A DNA stretch of 64,000 nt from Crassaminicella profunda (GTDB lineage: Bacteria; Bacillota; Clostridia; Peptostreptococcales; Thermotaleaceae). The DNA is taken from assembly GCF_019884785.1 (NCBI RefSeq), contig NZ_CP082326.1, positions 310,001-374,000 on the forward strand, written 5' to 3'. The translations under genes were made by a program, and so were the position numbers. Shown piece after piece: positions 34,934 to 45,692 of the stretch. Under the pieces are notes generated by a model. The model made no database searches. It was not told the DNA's origin and worked only from the letters and a program-made list of their open reading frames with translations. Position 1 is the first letter of the stretch. Every line of letters begins with the position of its first letter.

Positions 34934-36295
34934 ATGGCTAAAGCGTATATTGATTCTATGATTGAAAGATCAAGAATTGCACAAAAACAATTTGAAAGTT
35001 TTACTCAAGAACAAGTAGATGCGATCGTAAGAGAAATCGGTAAGGTAGTATATGACAACGCAGAAGAATTAGCAAAAATGGCAGTAGAAGAAACTGGAAT
35101 GGGTGTTTACGAGCACAAAGTAGCAAAGAATAAAGGAAAATCAAAAACAATTTGGAATAGCTTAAAAGATAAAAAATCTGTTGGAATCATCAATAGAGAT
35201 CAAGAGACAGGAATCGTTGAAGTTGCAAAACCAATGGGAGTAGTTGGAGCAGTTACACCTACTACAAACCCAATCGTTACACCAATGTGTAATGCGATGT
35301 TTGCTGTAAAGGGAAGAAACTCTATTGTAGTAGCACCTCATCCAAGAGCAAAAAAATGTAGTACAGAAACTGTAAAGAGAATCAACGAAGCCCTTAAAAA
35401 GCATAATGCTCCAGAAAACCTTATTCAAATTATAGAAGAACCATCAATTGAAAAAACAAACCTATTAATGAATGCTGTTGACGTAGTTGTAGCAACAGGT
35501 GGTATGGGTATGGTAAGAGCTGCATATAGCAGTGGAAAACCTGCCTTTGGTGTTGGTGCAGGTAACGTACAGGTTGTTGTAGATAGAGATGTAGACTTTG
35601 ATGATGCTGCGAAAAAAATCATTGCAGGAAGAACTTTTGACAATGGAATCATTTGTTCTGGAGAGCAAACAGTTATTGCTCATGAAGATGATTATGATGC
35701 AGTTATGAAAGCTTTCGAAGATAATGGAGCTTACTATATAAGTGATAAAGAAACGAAAGAAAAATTCAGAAATATTCTTTTCGTAGATGGTCACATCAGT
35801 AGAGATGTAGTAGGACAAACACCACAAAAGCTTGGTGAAATGGCAGGAGTAGAAATTCCAGCTGATATAAAAGTAATCCTTATCGAAGCGGATGGTATTG
35901 GTGCAGAAGATGTGCTTTGCAAAGAAAAAATGTGTCCAGTAATGTCTACATTCAGATACAAAACTTTCGAAGAAGGCGTGAAAATTGCACAAACGAACCT
36001 ATACCTTGAAGGTGCAGGACATAGTGCTGCTATTCACTCAAACAACAATGCTCATATTGACTATGCAGGAGAAAATTTAACAGTAAGTAGATTAGTTGTA
36101 AATCAACCATCTTCAACTACTGCAGGTGGAAGTTTCTTCAACGGATTTGCTCCTACAACTACACTAGGATGTGGATCATGGGGAAATAACAGTATTTCAG
36201 AAAACTTTACTTACAAACATATGATGAACATTTCAAGAATCGGTCATTATATGGCAGATAGAGTAGTTCCTACAGATGAGGAATTATGGGCATAG
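34934..36295 (+). CDS. CoA-acylating aldehyde dehydrogenase (SucD-like; succinate semialdehyde or acetaldehyde)
   Basis: ATG 34934 is chosen: GGAGGGATGGAGT precedes it, while the upstream in-frame ATG 34907 lies inside a Rex operator. 453 residues of the aldehyde dehydrogenase superfamily, CoA-acylating branch, with catalytic Cys241 in FDNGIICSGEQ. Long stretches recall Clostridium kluyveri SucD: VYDNAEELAKMAVEET, NPIVTPMCNAMFAVKGRN, GGSFFNGFAPTTTLGCGSWG. It reduces an acyl-CoA to the aldehyde with NADH or NADPH, or the reverse. Whether the substrate is succinyl-CoA or acetyl-CoA cannot be told from sequence alone. It stands alone between terminators. Rex-type operators suggest NADH-responsive fermentation control, which favours a reductive role. 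Confidence 0.88.
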   Translation: MAKAYIDSMIERSRIAQKQFESFTQEQVDAIVREIGKVVYDNAEELAKMAVEETGMGVYEHKVAKNKGKSKTIWNSLKDKKSVGIINRDQETGIVEVAKPMGVVGAVTPTTNPIVTPMCNAMFAVKGRNSIVVAPHPRAKKCSTETVKRINEALKKHNAPENLIQIIEEPSIEKTNLLMNAVDVVVATGGMGMVRAAYSSGKPAFGVGAGNVQVVVDRDVDFDDAAKKIIAGRTFDNGIICSGEQTVIAHEDDYDAVMKAFEDNGAYYISDKETKEKFRNILFVDGHISRDVVGQTPQKLGEMAGVEIPADIKVILIEADGIGAEDVLCKEKMCPVMSTFRYKTFEEGVKIAQTNLYLEGAGHSAAIHSNNNAHIDYAGENLTVSRLVVNQPSSTTAGGSFFNGFAPTTTLGCGSWGNNSISENFTYKHMMNISRIGHYMADRVVPTDEELWA

Positions 36296-36324
36296 TTAAA
36301 AAATAAACAAAAATGCAAAAAATG

Positions 36325-36365
36325 GAATGACCAATTTTTGGGAAAAGGTTGGTCATTCTTTTTAT
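36325..36365. terminator. Bidirectional terminator between aldehyde dehydrogenase and LysR gene
   Basis: GAATGACCAA (36325-36334) pairs with TTGGTCATTC (36349-36358). A T-run follows on the plus strand and an A-run precedes it, which becomes a T-run for the converging minus-strand LysR gene. Confidence 0.88.
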
Positions 36366-36368
36366 TTG

Positions 36369-37256
36369 TTAACATTGTAACAAATTTATAAATTTTTGTG
36401 CAGCAATAGATAAAGGAATTTTTTTATGTGTAAGAACCCCGATACTTCTCTTTGGGGTTTTTTCTTTTATATTGAGAATAAATATTTCTTTTTTATCTAA
36501 TGCTTCTTTTATGGTGTCCATCATGACAAAGGAAACACCTAATCCAATTTTTGTAAGTTCTATTAATAAATCAATACTTCCTAATTCGAATTCTGGACTA
36601 ATATTTACATGGTGTTTTTTCATAAAATCTTCAAAAAAGTCTCGAGTAGTTGAATTTTTTTGGAGGCTTAAAAAAGGATAATTTTCTAGCTCTTTTAAAG
36701 GAAGTTTTTTTTCTTGTAAAAACTTAAATTTTTCTCCAACAATAAAAACATCCTGTGCTTTTTTTATTTCTGTATAGGATAAATCCTTATAAGTTTTTTG
36801 AAAGGGGAGGTTAATCACACTTATATCTACACTTCCCTTTTTGAAAAGCTCTGCACAGACTGGAGAAGGACGATTGGTCACATGGATTTTTATTTCTGGA
36901 TACATTTCATGAAATTTTTTGAAATAGGGAAGGAGATAATATTTACAGATGGTATCACTTGCACCAATTTTGACTTCGCCCTTTTCGAGGGAATGGATTT
37001 CTCCAATACTTCTTTCTCCAGATTTGATAAAATTGAATGCTTGTTCAATATGTTTAAATAAAAGTTTACCTTCAGATGTTAATTTTACTTGCTTGGTATG
37101 TCTGATAAAGAGCTTGGTGTTTAGTTTTTCTTCTAATAATTTAATGGATTGGCTGACGGCTGATTGAGAAATATAAAGCTTATGGGCAGCTTTAGAAAAA
37201 CTTAAATATTTTGCTACATAATAAAACACTTTGTATAGTTCAAAATTAATATTCAT
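36369..37256 (-). CDS. LysR-family transcriptional regulator
   Basis: 295 residues. N-terminal winged helix-turn-helix (1-60) with LSFSKAAHKLYISQSAVSQS, then a linker helix and a periplasmic-binding-protein-like effector domain (about 90-290; KIGASDTICKYYLLPYF). It belongs to the CysB/CysL-like part of the family by general look, but no effector can be assigned. It is transcribed away from purL across a 155-base AT-rich gap, the usual layout for a regulator of its divergent neighbour; a link to purine synthesis would be unusual and is not shown. Start ATG 37256 has AGGAGTGATTATAA upstream. Confidence 0.9.
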   Translation of the reverse strand: MNINFELYKVFYYVAKYLSFSKAAHKLYISQSAVSQSIKLLEEKLNTKLFIRHTKQVKLTSEGKLLFKHIEQAFNFIKSGERSIGEIHSLEKGEVKIGASDTICKYYLLPYFKKFHEMYPEIKIHVTNRPSPVCAELFKKGSVDISVINLPFQKTYKDLSYTEIKKAQDVFIVGEKFKFLQEKKLPLKELENYPFLSLQKNSTTRDFFEDFMKKHHVNISPEFELGSIDLLIELTKIGLGVSFVMMDTIKEALDKKEIFILNIKEKTPKRSIGVLTHKKIPLSIAAQKFINLLQC

Positions 37257-37411
37257 TTATAATCACTCCTAATATATATTATTAATATTATTAATTTCAT
37301 TAATTAATTTTATTATGATACAATCAAATTGTAAAGAGGATGAAATGTATACAATTAAATGAATAGATTATAGGGTCAATATAAAAAATATAAGAAAAAG
37401 GCGGGGATGAA

Positions 37412-40400
37412 ATGAGTAGAGAAGTGAGAAGAATTTATGTTGAGAAAAAATCAGGATTTGATATAGAAGCACAGCATTTATATAAAGATTTGGTAGAAAG
37501 TTTAGGAATAAATGGATTAAAAGGGGTAAGAGTACTTAATAAATACGATATTTCAGGGTTATCTGAAGAAGAATATGAAAGTGCTAAGGGGACTATTTTT
37601 TCAGAGCCAAATGTAGATGATGTTTATGATGAAATTTTCCCTTATGATGAGAAAAATCATCTATTTGCTATGGAATATCTTCCAGGGCAATATGATCAAA
37701 GAGCAGATTCGGCAGAGCAATGTGTTCAGATCTTTACTCAAAGTGAAAAACCTCATATTGTAACGGGAAAAGTTTTTGTTTTACAAGGGGAAATATCAGA
37801 AGAAGAATTTGTAAAAATAAAAAATTATTGTATCAATTCAGTAGACTCAAGAGAAGTATCTTTAGAAAAACCAGATACTTTGGAGTTGGAACTAGAGACT
37901 ATACAAGATGTAGTGATCATAGAAGACTTTATCAAAAAAGATGAGGAAGCTCTTTTAGATTTTCATAAAGATTTGGGATTTGCCATGAGCATTGAAGATT
38001 TGAAATTTTGTCAAAAATATTTTAGAGACACAGAAAAAAGGAATCCTACTATTACAGAATTAAGGGTAATCGATACGTATTGGTCAGATCATTGTAGACA
38101 TACAACCTTTTTAACAAAAATTGAAGAGGTACAAATAGAAAAGGGTCCTTTTAGTAGTGCTGTTGAAAAAGCATATGATGAATATTTAGCATCCAGAGAA
38201 TATGTGTATGAAGATAGAGAAAAAGATATATGTCTTATGGATATTGCTGTAATGAGTATGAAGGAGCTTAGAAAAAGAGGGAAATTAGAGGATTTAGATC
38301 AATCTGAGGAAATTAATGCATGTAGTATTGTAGTTAATGCTGAGATAGATGGGAAAGATGAAGAGTGGCTTGTCATGTTTAAAAACGAGACTCATAACCA
38401 TCCTACAGAAATAGAGCCTTTTGGGGGTGCAGCTACTTGCTTAGGTGGAGCTATAAGAGATCCATTGTCAGGAAGAAGTTATGTTTATCAAGCTATGCGT
38501 GTAACAGGAAGTGCTGATCCAAGAACGAAAATAGAAGATACCCTACAAGGAAAACTTCCACAAATAAAGATTACTCGTGATGCAGCAGCAGGGTATAGCT
38601 CTTATGGAAATCAGATCGGTCTTGCAACAGGACAAGTTGCAGAAGTATATGATGAAGATTTTGTAGCTAAAAGAATGGAAGTAGGTGCAGTGATTGCAGC
38701 AGCTCCAAAGGAAAATGTAGTAAGAAATAAGCCTGTTGAAGGGGATATAGTAATCCTTCTAGGAGGTAGAACAGGAAGAGATGGTTGTGGAGGTGCAACA
38801 GGATCTTCTAAGGAGCACACAGAAGAATCTATTCTTACATGTGGAGCCGAGGTACAAAAGGGAAATCCTCCTACAGAAAGAAAAATCCAAAGATTATTTA
38901 GAAATCCAGCTGTAAGTAAGATGATTAAAAGATGTAATGATTTCGGAGCAGGTGGTGTCTCTGTAGCTATAGGAGAGTTAACAGATAGTCTAGAAATCGA
39001 TTTAGACAAGGTGCCTAAAAAATATGAAGGATTAGATGGAACAGAGCTTGCTATATCCGAGTCACAAGAGCGTATGGCTGTTGTAATTGATAAAGAAAAT
39101 GAAGCGACTTTCATAGAATTCGCCCATGAAGAAAATTTAGAAGCTGTAGTTGCAGCAAAGGTTACAAATGATGATAGATTGAAAATGAAATGGCGTGGAA
39201 AAACTATTTTAGATTTAAGTCGTGAATTTTTAGATACAAATGGGGTAAAACAAAAAACAAAGGTAATGGTAAAAGCAGCAGAAGATGAAAATAATTATTT
39301 TACAAAGTTACCAGAAGGTTTAGAAAATAGCACTGACTTAAAGCAAGTATGGTTAAAAAATTTAGAGGATTTGAATGTGGCAAGTCAAAAGGGATTAACA
39401 GAAAAATTTGATAGTACTATTGGTGCAGGAACAGTACTCATGCCTCTTGGAGGAAAATATCAAATGACACCTACTGAAGGAATGGTAGGAAAACTTCCAG
39501 TGCTTGAAGGAGAAACCAATACAGGGACTATTATGACTTATGGATATAATCCTAAAATCGGAAAATGGAGTCCTTTCCATGGAGCATTATATGCAGTACT
39601 AGAAGCTGTTACAAAGGTTGTTTGTACGGGTGGAAACTATAAAAATATTAGACTAAGCCTTCAAGAATACTTTGAAAAGCTTGGGAATGACCCTACTAAG
39701 TGGGGGAAACCATTTAGTGCTTTATTAGGTGCTCTATATGCTCAAAATCAATTAGGGATTCCTGCTATTGGTGGAAAAGATAGTATGTCTGGTACCTTTA
39801 AAGATATCCATGTACCTCCTACTTTGGTAGCATTTGCAGTAGATACAGTAGATGTGAGAAGGGTCATATCCCCTGAATTTAAAAAGATAAATAGTAAGGT
39901 AGTACTAGTTCCATTAAGACGAGATGAAAATGAATTACCTGATTTTAAAGCATTAGATCAAAACTTTAGTATGATTACAAGCTTAATCAAAAATGGCAAG
40001 GTATTATCAGCACAATCTATTCGAAATGGCGGATTGGGTGCAGCCATTAGTAAGATGAGTTTTGGAAATAAAATAGGCGTGGTATTTGAAGAAATAGATC
40101 AGAATGCGTTATTTTTACCACAATATGGTTCAATTCTTTTAGAAATAGATGAAAAAGAAGAGATCGAAAAAATATTGCAAGGAATAGAATATAAAGTACT
40201 AGGGACTACAAAAGAAAATATAATTAGGGTAAATGGTGTAGAGATTCTTATAGAGGATGCGCTTAAAACATGGGAAAAACCTCTTGAAAAGGTATTTCCA
40301 ACGAAAGAATTCGTAGAAGGAACACCAAAGAATATTTATTATGAAGCAGGTACTAAAAAGAAAACAAGTATAAAGATTGCAAAACCAAGAATATTCATTC

Positions 40401-41179
40401 CAGCATTTCCAGGGACAAATTGTGAATATGATACAGCCAAAGTGTTTGAAAAGGCAGGCGGTACGGCTAAAACTATGATCTTTAAAAATTTAACAGAAAA
40501 AGATATAGAAGATTCTATAGAACAGATGGTAAAAAACATCAATAATGCACAGATTATAGCTCTTCCTGGAGGATTTAGTGCAGGGGATGAGCCCGATGGT
40601 TCAGGAAAATTCATTGCAACCATCTTTAGAAATCCAGCTGTAAAAGAAGCTGTTATGAATATGTTAAAACAAAGAGATGGATTAATGATTGGTATATGCA
40701 ATGGATTCCAAGCCCTTATTAAATTAGGACTCCTTCCATATGGAGAGATTCGAGAAACTTCTCCAAATGCGCCAACTCTTACCTTTAATAAGATTGGACG
40801 TCATGTTTCTTGTTTGGTAAGAACGAAGGTTGTTTCCAATCTTTCTCCTTGGTTAAGGGGTGCGAAGGCAGGAGATGTCCATACAGTTGCTGTATCTCAT
40901 GGAGAAGGAAGATTTATTGCCAACAAAGAAGAAATGGAAAAAATGATTGAAAATGGACAAATTGCAACTCAATATGTAGATTTAGATGGAAATTCAACTT
41001 ATGATATTCATTATAATCCAAATGGTTCCTTTGAGGCTGTTGAAGGAATTACAAGTCCTGACGGTAGAATCTTTGGAAAAATGGGACATACAGAAAGAAT
41101 GGGAGAAAATATTGCAGTAAATGTAGAGGGGAATAAAGATCAAAGCATCTTTAAAGCAGGAGTAAATTACTTTAGATAA
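37412..41179 (+). CDS. purL: Phosphoribosylformylglycinamidine synthase, single-chain large form
   Basis: 1255 residues, the length of single-chain FGAM synthases, joining synthetase and glutaminase in one protein. It converts FGAR to FGAM with ATP and glutamine, the fourth step of purine synthesis. Seen: TYWSDHCRHTTF and FKNETHNHPTEIEPFGGAATC (split: FKNETHNHPTEIEP, FGGAATC), glycine-rich nucleotide loops, and a C-terminal class I glutaminase (about 990-1255) with Cys nucleophile in MIGICNGFQ (about 1095) and His in SHGEGRF. Start ATG 37412 follows GGCGGGGATGAA. It is separate from the purE-D cluster and has no riboswitch I can see. The small PurS and PurQ subunits are not needed with this form. 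Confidence 0.95.
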   Translation: MSREVRRIYVEKKSGFDIEAQHLYKDLVESLGINGLKGVRVLNKYDISGLSEEEYESAKGTIFSEPNVDDVYDEIFPYDEKNHLFAMEYLPGQYDQRADSAEQCVQIFTQSEKPHIVTGKVFVLQGEISEEEFVKIKNYCINSVDSREVSLEKPDTLELELETIQDVVIIEDFIKKDEEALLDFHKDLGFAMSIEDLKFCQKYFRDTEKRNPTITELRVIDTYWSDHCRHTTFLTKIEEVQIEKGPFSSAVEKAYDEYLASREYVYEDREKDICLMDIAVMSMKELRKRGKLEDLDQSEEINACSIVVNAEIDGKDEEWLVMFKNETHNHPTEIEPFGGAATCLGGAIRDPLSGRSYVYQAMRVTGSADPRTKIEDTLQGKLPQIKITRDAAAGYSSYGNQIGLATGQVAEVYDEDFVAKRMEVGAVIAAAPKENVVRNKPVEGDIVILLGGRTGRDGCGGATGSSKEHTEESILTCGAEVQKGNPPTERKIQRLFRNPAVSKMIKRCNDFGAGGVSVAIGELTDSLEIDLDKVPKKYEGLDGTELAISESQERMAVVIDKENEATFIEFAHEENLEAVVAAKVTNDDRLKMKWRGKTILDLSREFLDTNGVKQKTKVMVKAAEDENNYFTKLPEGLENSTDLKQVWLKNLEDLNVASQKGLTEKFDSTIGAGTVLMPLGGKYQMTPTEGMVGKLPVLEGETNTGTIMTYGYNPKIGKWSPFHGALYAVLEAVTKVVCTGGNYKNIRLSLQEYFEKLGNDPTKWGKPFSALLGALYAQNQLGIPAIGGKDSMSGTFKDIHVPPTLVAFAVDTVDVRRVISPEFKKINSKVVLVPLRRDENELPDFKALDQNFSMITSLIKNGKVLSAQSIRNGGLGAAISKMSFGNKIGVVFEEIDQNALFLPQYGSILLEIDEKEEIEKILQGIEYKVLGTTKENIIRVNGVEILIEDALKTWEKPLEKVFPTKEFVEGTPKNIYYEAGTKKKTSIKIAKPRIFIPAFPGTNCEYDTAKVFEKAGGTAKTMIFKNLTEKDIEDSIEQMVKNINNAQIIALPGGFSAGDEPDGSGKFIATIFRNPAVKEAVMNMLKQRDGLMIGICNGFQALIKLGLLPYGEIRETSPNAPTLTFNKIGRHVSCLVRTKVVSNLSPWLRGAKAGDVHTVAVSHGEGRFIANKEEMEKMIENGQIATQYVDLDGNSTYDIHYNPNGSFEAVEGITSPDGRIFGKMGHTERMGENIAVNVEGNKDQSIFKAGVNYFR

Positions 41180-41204
41180 AAACCGGGGAATTCCCCGGTT
41201 TTTT
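41180..41204 (+). terminator. Intrinsic terminator after purL
   Basis: AAACCGGGGAATTCCCCGGTTTTTT: a GC-rich perfect stem with essentially no loop beyond AATT, then a T-run. The A-run on the left may also serve the converging chemoreceptor gene. Confidence 0.93.
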
Positions 41205-41209
41205 AATGT

Positions 41210-43231
41210 TTATTTATGATGATTTTTAGTGATTTTGAAATGATTGATGGATTTTTCGAGTTGATCTGAGAGATTCTTTAATTCTTGTGCATGGGTAGAT
41301 ACTTCTTCCATGGATGCAAATTGTTCTTCAGCAGATGCTGAAACTTGTTGTGTTGCTGCTGATGTTTGCTCTGATGCTGCGGAGATATGGGTAATAATCT
41401 CAACGATATCATTTTTTTTATGAGCCATATCCATACTATATTCATTGATGGTTGAAACTCGTTGAATTAAAGTTTTTATTGAATGGGATACATCATTGAA
41501 TATGCTTTTTGTCTTTTCTATAGCAACATCTTGCTCAGTCTTAATCATTTTTGCTTCATCTATGGCATCAACAGCTGTTTTAGATTTGTTTTGTATTTCA
41601 TGAATCAAAGTTTTAATTTCATCTACTGCTTTTAATGATTCTTCTGCTAATTTTTTTACTTCTTCTGCTACCACAGAAAAGCCTTTACCATTTTCTCCAG
41701 CCCTTGCTGATTCTATTGCTGCATTTAAAGCAAGTAAATTTGTTTGTTGGGCAATGTGAGAAATTGTATCTGTAATGACACCGATTGCTTCTATACTTTT
41801 ATCTACCATTAGAACGGTTTCATTTACTTTTATTGAGGATTTATTACTTTCTTTTGATTTTTCCATCAATATTTTTACTGTTTCAAATCCTGTATGACTT
41901 AGTTGATTGGTTTCATTAGATAAATCTTTCATATGATCTGCTGTATTGGATACGATTTGAATTTTATCTGCTAATGAATTTATCTCAAAAGATCCTTTTT
42001 CTGTATCCTTCGCCTGTTCATTGGCACTTGCTGCTATTTCTTCTATTGTTTTTGCCACTTCATCTGTTGCGGCAACTATTTGTTTGGTTATTCGGTCTAA
42101 TGAATTGGAAGAGGCTAATACTGTAGAAGATGAATTTTTTACTTCTCCAATTAAATTGTTAATATTTTTAATCATCTTATTAAAGCTTTTTCCAATTTCT
42201 CCAAATTCATCATTTGATTTAATTTCAGCTTGTACAGTCAAATCTCCTATTGAAGCCATTCCGAAGGCTTCTCTTAAAATCTTTAAAGGTTTAGAGATGC
42301 TGTTGGAAATAAAAATGGCTAGAATGATTGCTAATATAAAGCTAAGGAGGATTCCTAATAAGACGAAGTGTTTAATAATATCTGTATCTGACAATAATTC
42401 ATCCATTTCCATAGAACCTATAAGTTTCCAACCGGTTATTTTATTTGTAGTGAAGCTTAAGAATTTATTTTCTTTTTCATAGGTATACTTTAAAAAACCT
42501 TTTTCAGTAGATTTTACTTTTTCCCAGAAATTTTGTTTGATAGCTTCATCTGTACCTATTAAGTCTTGATTTGGGTGGGCAATCATAATGCCTTCTGAGT
42601 CTGTTACAAATAAATATCCGTGTTTTCCTAGTTTTTTTTCAGAGAGGGATGTGGATAATTTTTTAAGGTCAATATCTATTCCAATAACACCTACGACTTT
42701 TCCATTATCAATTACAGGTTTTGATGCAGTGATGAGGATTTGTCCTGTATTTGAATCTACATAGGGTTTTATCCAGCTTACCTTTTCTTTATTACTTATA
42801 GCAATTTCATACCAATGTCTATTTCTTGGATCATAGTTTTTAGGTAATGTTACTTTTGGATACGTATAAAGATCTCCATCTTTGGTAGCAAAATAAACAT
42901 TTATATAAATGGAATTATTTATTTGGGTATTTTTTAAAAGTTCTAAGGCCATTTTGTTATTGATTTCATTATGGATTGTCTTAAAATTTGAGTTGTCTGT
43001 CAAAACTACAACTTGATGTTCCATGCCTTCTAAAAGGTTATTGATAGATGTATTTATTTCAGTTACCGATTGTTGTGTTGTAAGAGATAATTTATTTTGA
43101 AGAATACTAAAAGATTTTTCAAATGAAACATAGCCTAATAAGATTAATGGGATGATGATTGCAATGGTTAATACAATAATGAGCTTATTCCTTACCTTGT
43201 TGTTAAAAATATTTTGATTTCCTTGAATCAC
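41210..43231 (-). CDS. Methyl-accepting chemotaxis protein with extracellular Cache domain
   Basis: 673 residues. Transmembrane helix near 15-34; extracellular double-Cache sensor about 35-280 ([40 protein letters not shown]), of the type that binds amino acids or other small ligands; second helix near 283-305; HAMP (about 306-360); then the signalling domain (375-660) with the hairpin tip [20 protein letters not shown]. It relays ligand state to CheA/CheW. The GTG start at 43231 has AAAGGAGG ten bases upstream. A single-gene unit. The ligand is unknown. No chemotaxis partner lies in the window. Confidence 0.94.
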   Translation of the reverse strand: MIQGNQNIFNNKVRNKLIIVLTIAIIIPLILLGYVSFEKSFSILQNKLSLTTQQSVTEINTSINNLLEGMEHQVVVLTDNSNFKTIHNEINNKMALELLKNTQINNSIYINVYFATKDGDLYTYPKVTLPKNYDPRNRHWYEIAISNKEKVSWIKPYVDSNTGQILITASKPVIDNGKVVGVIGIDIDLKKLSTSLSEKKLGKHGYLFVTDSEGIMIAHPNQDLIGTDEAIKQNFWEKVKSTEKGFLKYTYEKENKFLSFTTNKITGWKLIGSMEMDELLSDTDIIKHFVLLGILLSFILAIILAIFISNSISKPLKILREAFGMASIGDLTVQAEIKSNDEFGEIGKSFNKMIKNINNLIGEVKNSSSTVLASSNSLDRITKQIVAATDEVAKTIEEIAASANEQAKDTEKGSFEINSLADKIQIVSNTADHMKDLSNETNQLSHTGFETVKILMEKSKESNKSSIKVNETVLMVDKSIEAIGVITDTISHIAQQTNLLALNAAIESARAGENGKGFSVVAEEVKKLAEESLKAVDEIKTLIHEIQNKSKTAVDAIDEAKMIKTEQDVAIEKTKSIFNDVSHSIKTLIQRVSTINEYSMDMAHKKNDIVEIITHISAASEQTSAATQQVSASAEEQFASMEEVSTHAQELKNLSDQLEKSINHFKITKNHHK

Positions 43232-43514
43232 TGAAATATTTCCTCCTTTTCAAAAATAATGTAGATTTACCATTAAGTCTACGTCATATTCTAACACCAT
43301 TTGTCGAAAAATGAAATCTATTTTGTTTACTTTTTATTTAAGCACATAGATAGTAAAAATTGGTTGGAGACATAGTAAATGAAAAGATGAATAGAGTACA
43401 AAAGCATTAAAGGGATTTTTTGGGAAAATGTAGAATATAATATCTTTGGAACAAATTTCTATGTTTAAAGATTATAGGTATGAAGGAGTAAGAAAGGAGG
43501 TCATAATACAAAGA

Positions 43515-44075
43515 ATGTTGATGATCTATAAGATTGCTTTTATAACGGGTATTTTGTATGCTGTTGTTTCTTTAATATTGGGGCATTTATTTGATGCAGT
43601 AGATGTAGATATGGATTTTGATGGGGATATACATATTCCCATTTTTACAATCTTACCCATTAAACCTATTACTATTATTACCTTTATCACTGTATTTGGA
43701 GGAGTAGGGATTATGTGTAGCAACAAAGGAGTAAACTCTATTTTTGCTTTTTTGATGGCTATAGTCATTGCCTATGCTATTACTTCATTGGTTTACAGGT
43801 TGATTATGATTCCCTTATACAAAGCACAAAATACTAGTGCTGCATCTCAAAGAGATTTGATTGGAGTAGATGCAGTTGTAAAATCTTCTATTGTAAAAAA
43901 TGGATTTGGACAAATAACTTATGTAAAAAATGGAAATACCTATGATTCCCCTGCAAAGCATGTGAATGGAGAACATCTAGAAGTAGGAACAAAAGTGTTT
44001 ATAGTAGATATAAAGGAAAATATCTATTATGTAGAAAAAAAGAATTTCTATTATGAAATAGAATCAAAAATTTAA
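43515..44075 (+). CDS. NfeD-like membrane protein, flotillin partner
   Basis: About 186 residues from ATG 43515. In-frame TTG 43446 and ATG 43461 are possible but have poor ribosome binding sites, whereas AAAGGAGG sits at 43493-43500, 14 bases before ATG 43515, which is rather far. So the exact start is uncertain. Three or four transmembrane helices (about 5-110), then a C-terminal OB-fold-like beta domain (DLIGVDAVVKSSIVKNGFGQ, HLEVGTKVFIVDIKENIYYV). NfeD-type proteins pair with flotillins, and the flotillin gene begins 15 bases later. Proposed role: organisation of membrane microdomains. Confidence 0.78.
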   Translation: MLMIYKIAFITGILYAVVSLILGHLFDAVDVDMDFDGDIHIPIFTILPIKPITIITFITVFGGVGIMCSNKGVNSIFAFLMAIVIAYAITSLVYRLIMIPLYKAQNTSAASQRDLIGVDAVVKSSIVKNGFGQITYVKNGNTYDSPAKHVNGEHLEVGTKVFIVDIKENIYYVEKKNFYYEIESKI

Positions 44076-44090
44076 AAGGAGATGATTTAA

Positions 44091-45605
44091 ATGGGGCAAT
44101 ATTTAATCCCTATAGGAATAGTAGGGGTGATTATTGTTTTAGTAATTGGTGTTTTATCCATGTGGAGAAAGGTTCCACAAGATAAGGCAATTGTTGTAAC
44201 AGGTTTAAAGAAGAGAGTAATCTCTGGTGGCGGGGGATTAGTAATCCCTTTATTTGAAAGAACGGATGTTATTTCTCTAGAAAATATGAAAATTGATATT
44301 AGAACAGAAAGAGCATTAACAGAACAAGGGGTAGGAATTATTGTAGATGGGGTTACTGTTATTAAGGTAAAATCAGATGAGGAATCTATTTATTCATCAG
44401 TAGAGCAATTTAATACAGGTCGTGAAGCAGAAACCATTGAATTTGTAAAAGAGACGGCAAAGGATGTATTAGAGGGAAAATTACGTGAGATTATTTCAAA
44501 AATGACAGTGGAAGAAATTCACAAAGACAGAGAAAAATTTGCTTCTCAGGTTCAAGAGGTAGCAGCATTAGACCTTGCAGGAATGGGACTTGAAATAAAA
44601 GCATTTACCATTAAAGATATATCTGATACTAATGGATACTTAGAAGCTTTAGGAAAGAAAAGAATTGCAGAAGTAAAAAGAGATGCAGAAATTGCTGAAG
44701 CTAATGCAAGTGCTGAAAGAGATATTAAAAAAGCGCAAGCTCAAAGAGAAGCAAAAGTCAATACAGCTATAGCTTTTAAAGAAGGAGAAAAGGCAAGACT
44801 CGCAGCAGAGACAGAAATTGCAGAATTTAGTAAGGATAAAGAGTTAAAAGTACAAGGATACAGAAAAGATCAAGAAACAGAAAAAGCAAAAGCTGACCTA
44901 GCTTATGAAATTGAGGGAAACAAAGTTAAAAAAGAAGTAACTGAAACAGAAATGGCAGTAGAACTTCTTAAAAAGGAAAGAGCTATAGACATTGCAGAAA
45001 AAGAAGCTGCAAGACGTGAAAGAGAACTTGAAGCAAGTGTAAAAAAACAAGCAGAAGCACAAAAATATAAGGATATTCAAGAAGCAGAAGCCAGAGCACA
45101 AGCCATGAAATTAGAAGCAGAAGCAAGAAGATTTAAAGAAATTCAAGAAGCGGAAGCACGGGCTACAGGGATTAAGATTGAAGGGCAAGCTAAGGCTGAA
45201 GCTGTTAAATTAGAAGGGGAAGCACAAGCGAAGGTTATTGAACAAAAAGGTTTAGCTGAAGCGGAAGCCATGGCGAAGAAAGCAGAAGCATTTCAACAAT
45301 ACAACGAAGCAGCTGTTATTCAAATGCTTGTTGAAAAATTACCAGAGATTGCAAAAAGCATTTCAGAGCCTCTTTCAAAAACAGAAAAAATTGTTATTGT
45401 GGATAATGGAGGAGAGGGTAAAAACAATGGCGCTGCCAAGGTTTCAAATTATATCACTAGTATGGTATCACAAGTACCTGAGGTTGTAGAAGCTACAACG
45501 GGAATCAATTTATTAGATTTGCTTAAAAATAAAGTAGATGTAAACCAAGTGCTTAAGCAAGAAAAGATAGAGCAAAAAAAAGACGAAGAAGTTGAACTAT
45601 ATTAA
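44091..45605 (+). CDS. Flotillin-family (SPFH/band 7) membrane scaffold protein
   Basis: 504 residues. One N-terminal membrane helix (about 5-23), SPFH domain (about 25-200; PQDKAIVVTG, GGGGLVIPLFERTDVISLE), then a long Ala/Glu/Lys-rich coiled coil (about 200-420) with repeated EAEARA blocks, and a C-terminal tail rich in hydrophobic residues. Flotillins oligomerise on the inner face of the membrane and gather proteins in functional microdomains. The start has GGAGATGATTTAA upstream. Co-transcribed with the NfeD-like gene and closed by a terminator at 45650. Confidence 0.93.
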   Translation: MGQYLIPIGIVGVIIVLVIGVLSMWRKVPQDKAIVVTGLKKRVISGGGGLVIPLFERTDVISLENMKIDIRTERALTEQGVGIIVDGVTVIKVKSDEESIYSSVEQFNTGREAETIEFVKETAKDVLEGKLREIISKMTVEEIHKDREKFASQVQEVAALDLAGMGLEIKAFTIKDISDTNGYLEALGKKRIAEVKRDAEIAEANASAERDIKKAQAQREAKVNTAIAFKEGEKARLAAETEIAEFSKDKELKVQGYRKDQETEKAKADLAYEIEGNKVKKEVTETEMAVELLKKERAIDIAEKEAARRERELEASVKKQAEAQKYKDIQEAEARAQAMKLEAEARRFKEIQEAEARATGIKIEGQAKAEAVKLEGEAQAKVIEQKGLAEAEAMAKKAEAFQQYNEAAVIQMLVEKLPEIAKSISEPLSKTEKIVIVDNGGEGKNNGAAKVSNYITSMVSQVPEVVEATTGINLLDLLKNKVDVNQVLKQEKIEQKKDEEVELY

Positions 45606-45649
45606 AATAAATGCAAGTTATAAAATAAAAAAATAGAATCATAAAATAT

Positions 45650-45692
45650 AGACATTTCCTTAGAAGCAAGCTAAGGAGATGTCTTTTTTTAT
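45650..45692 (+). terminator. Intrinsic terminator after the flotillin gene
   Basis: GACATTTCCTTAG pairs with CTAAGGAGATGTC around a seven-base loop, followed by TTTTTTT. The T-run overlaps the stop codon of the converging gene at 45689. Confidence 0.88.

Noticed and set aside
43301-43308. Spo0A box (TTGTCGAA) before the chemoreceptor gene, and another near 55431 (minus strand)
   Set aside because: A seven-base core is expected several times by chance in 64 kb of such composition; no further support.
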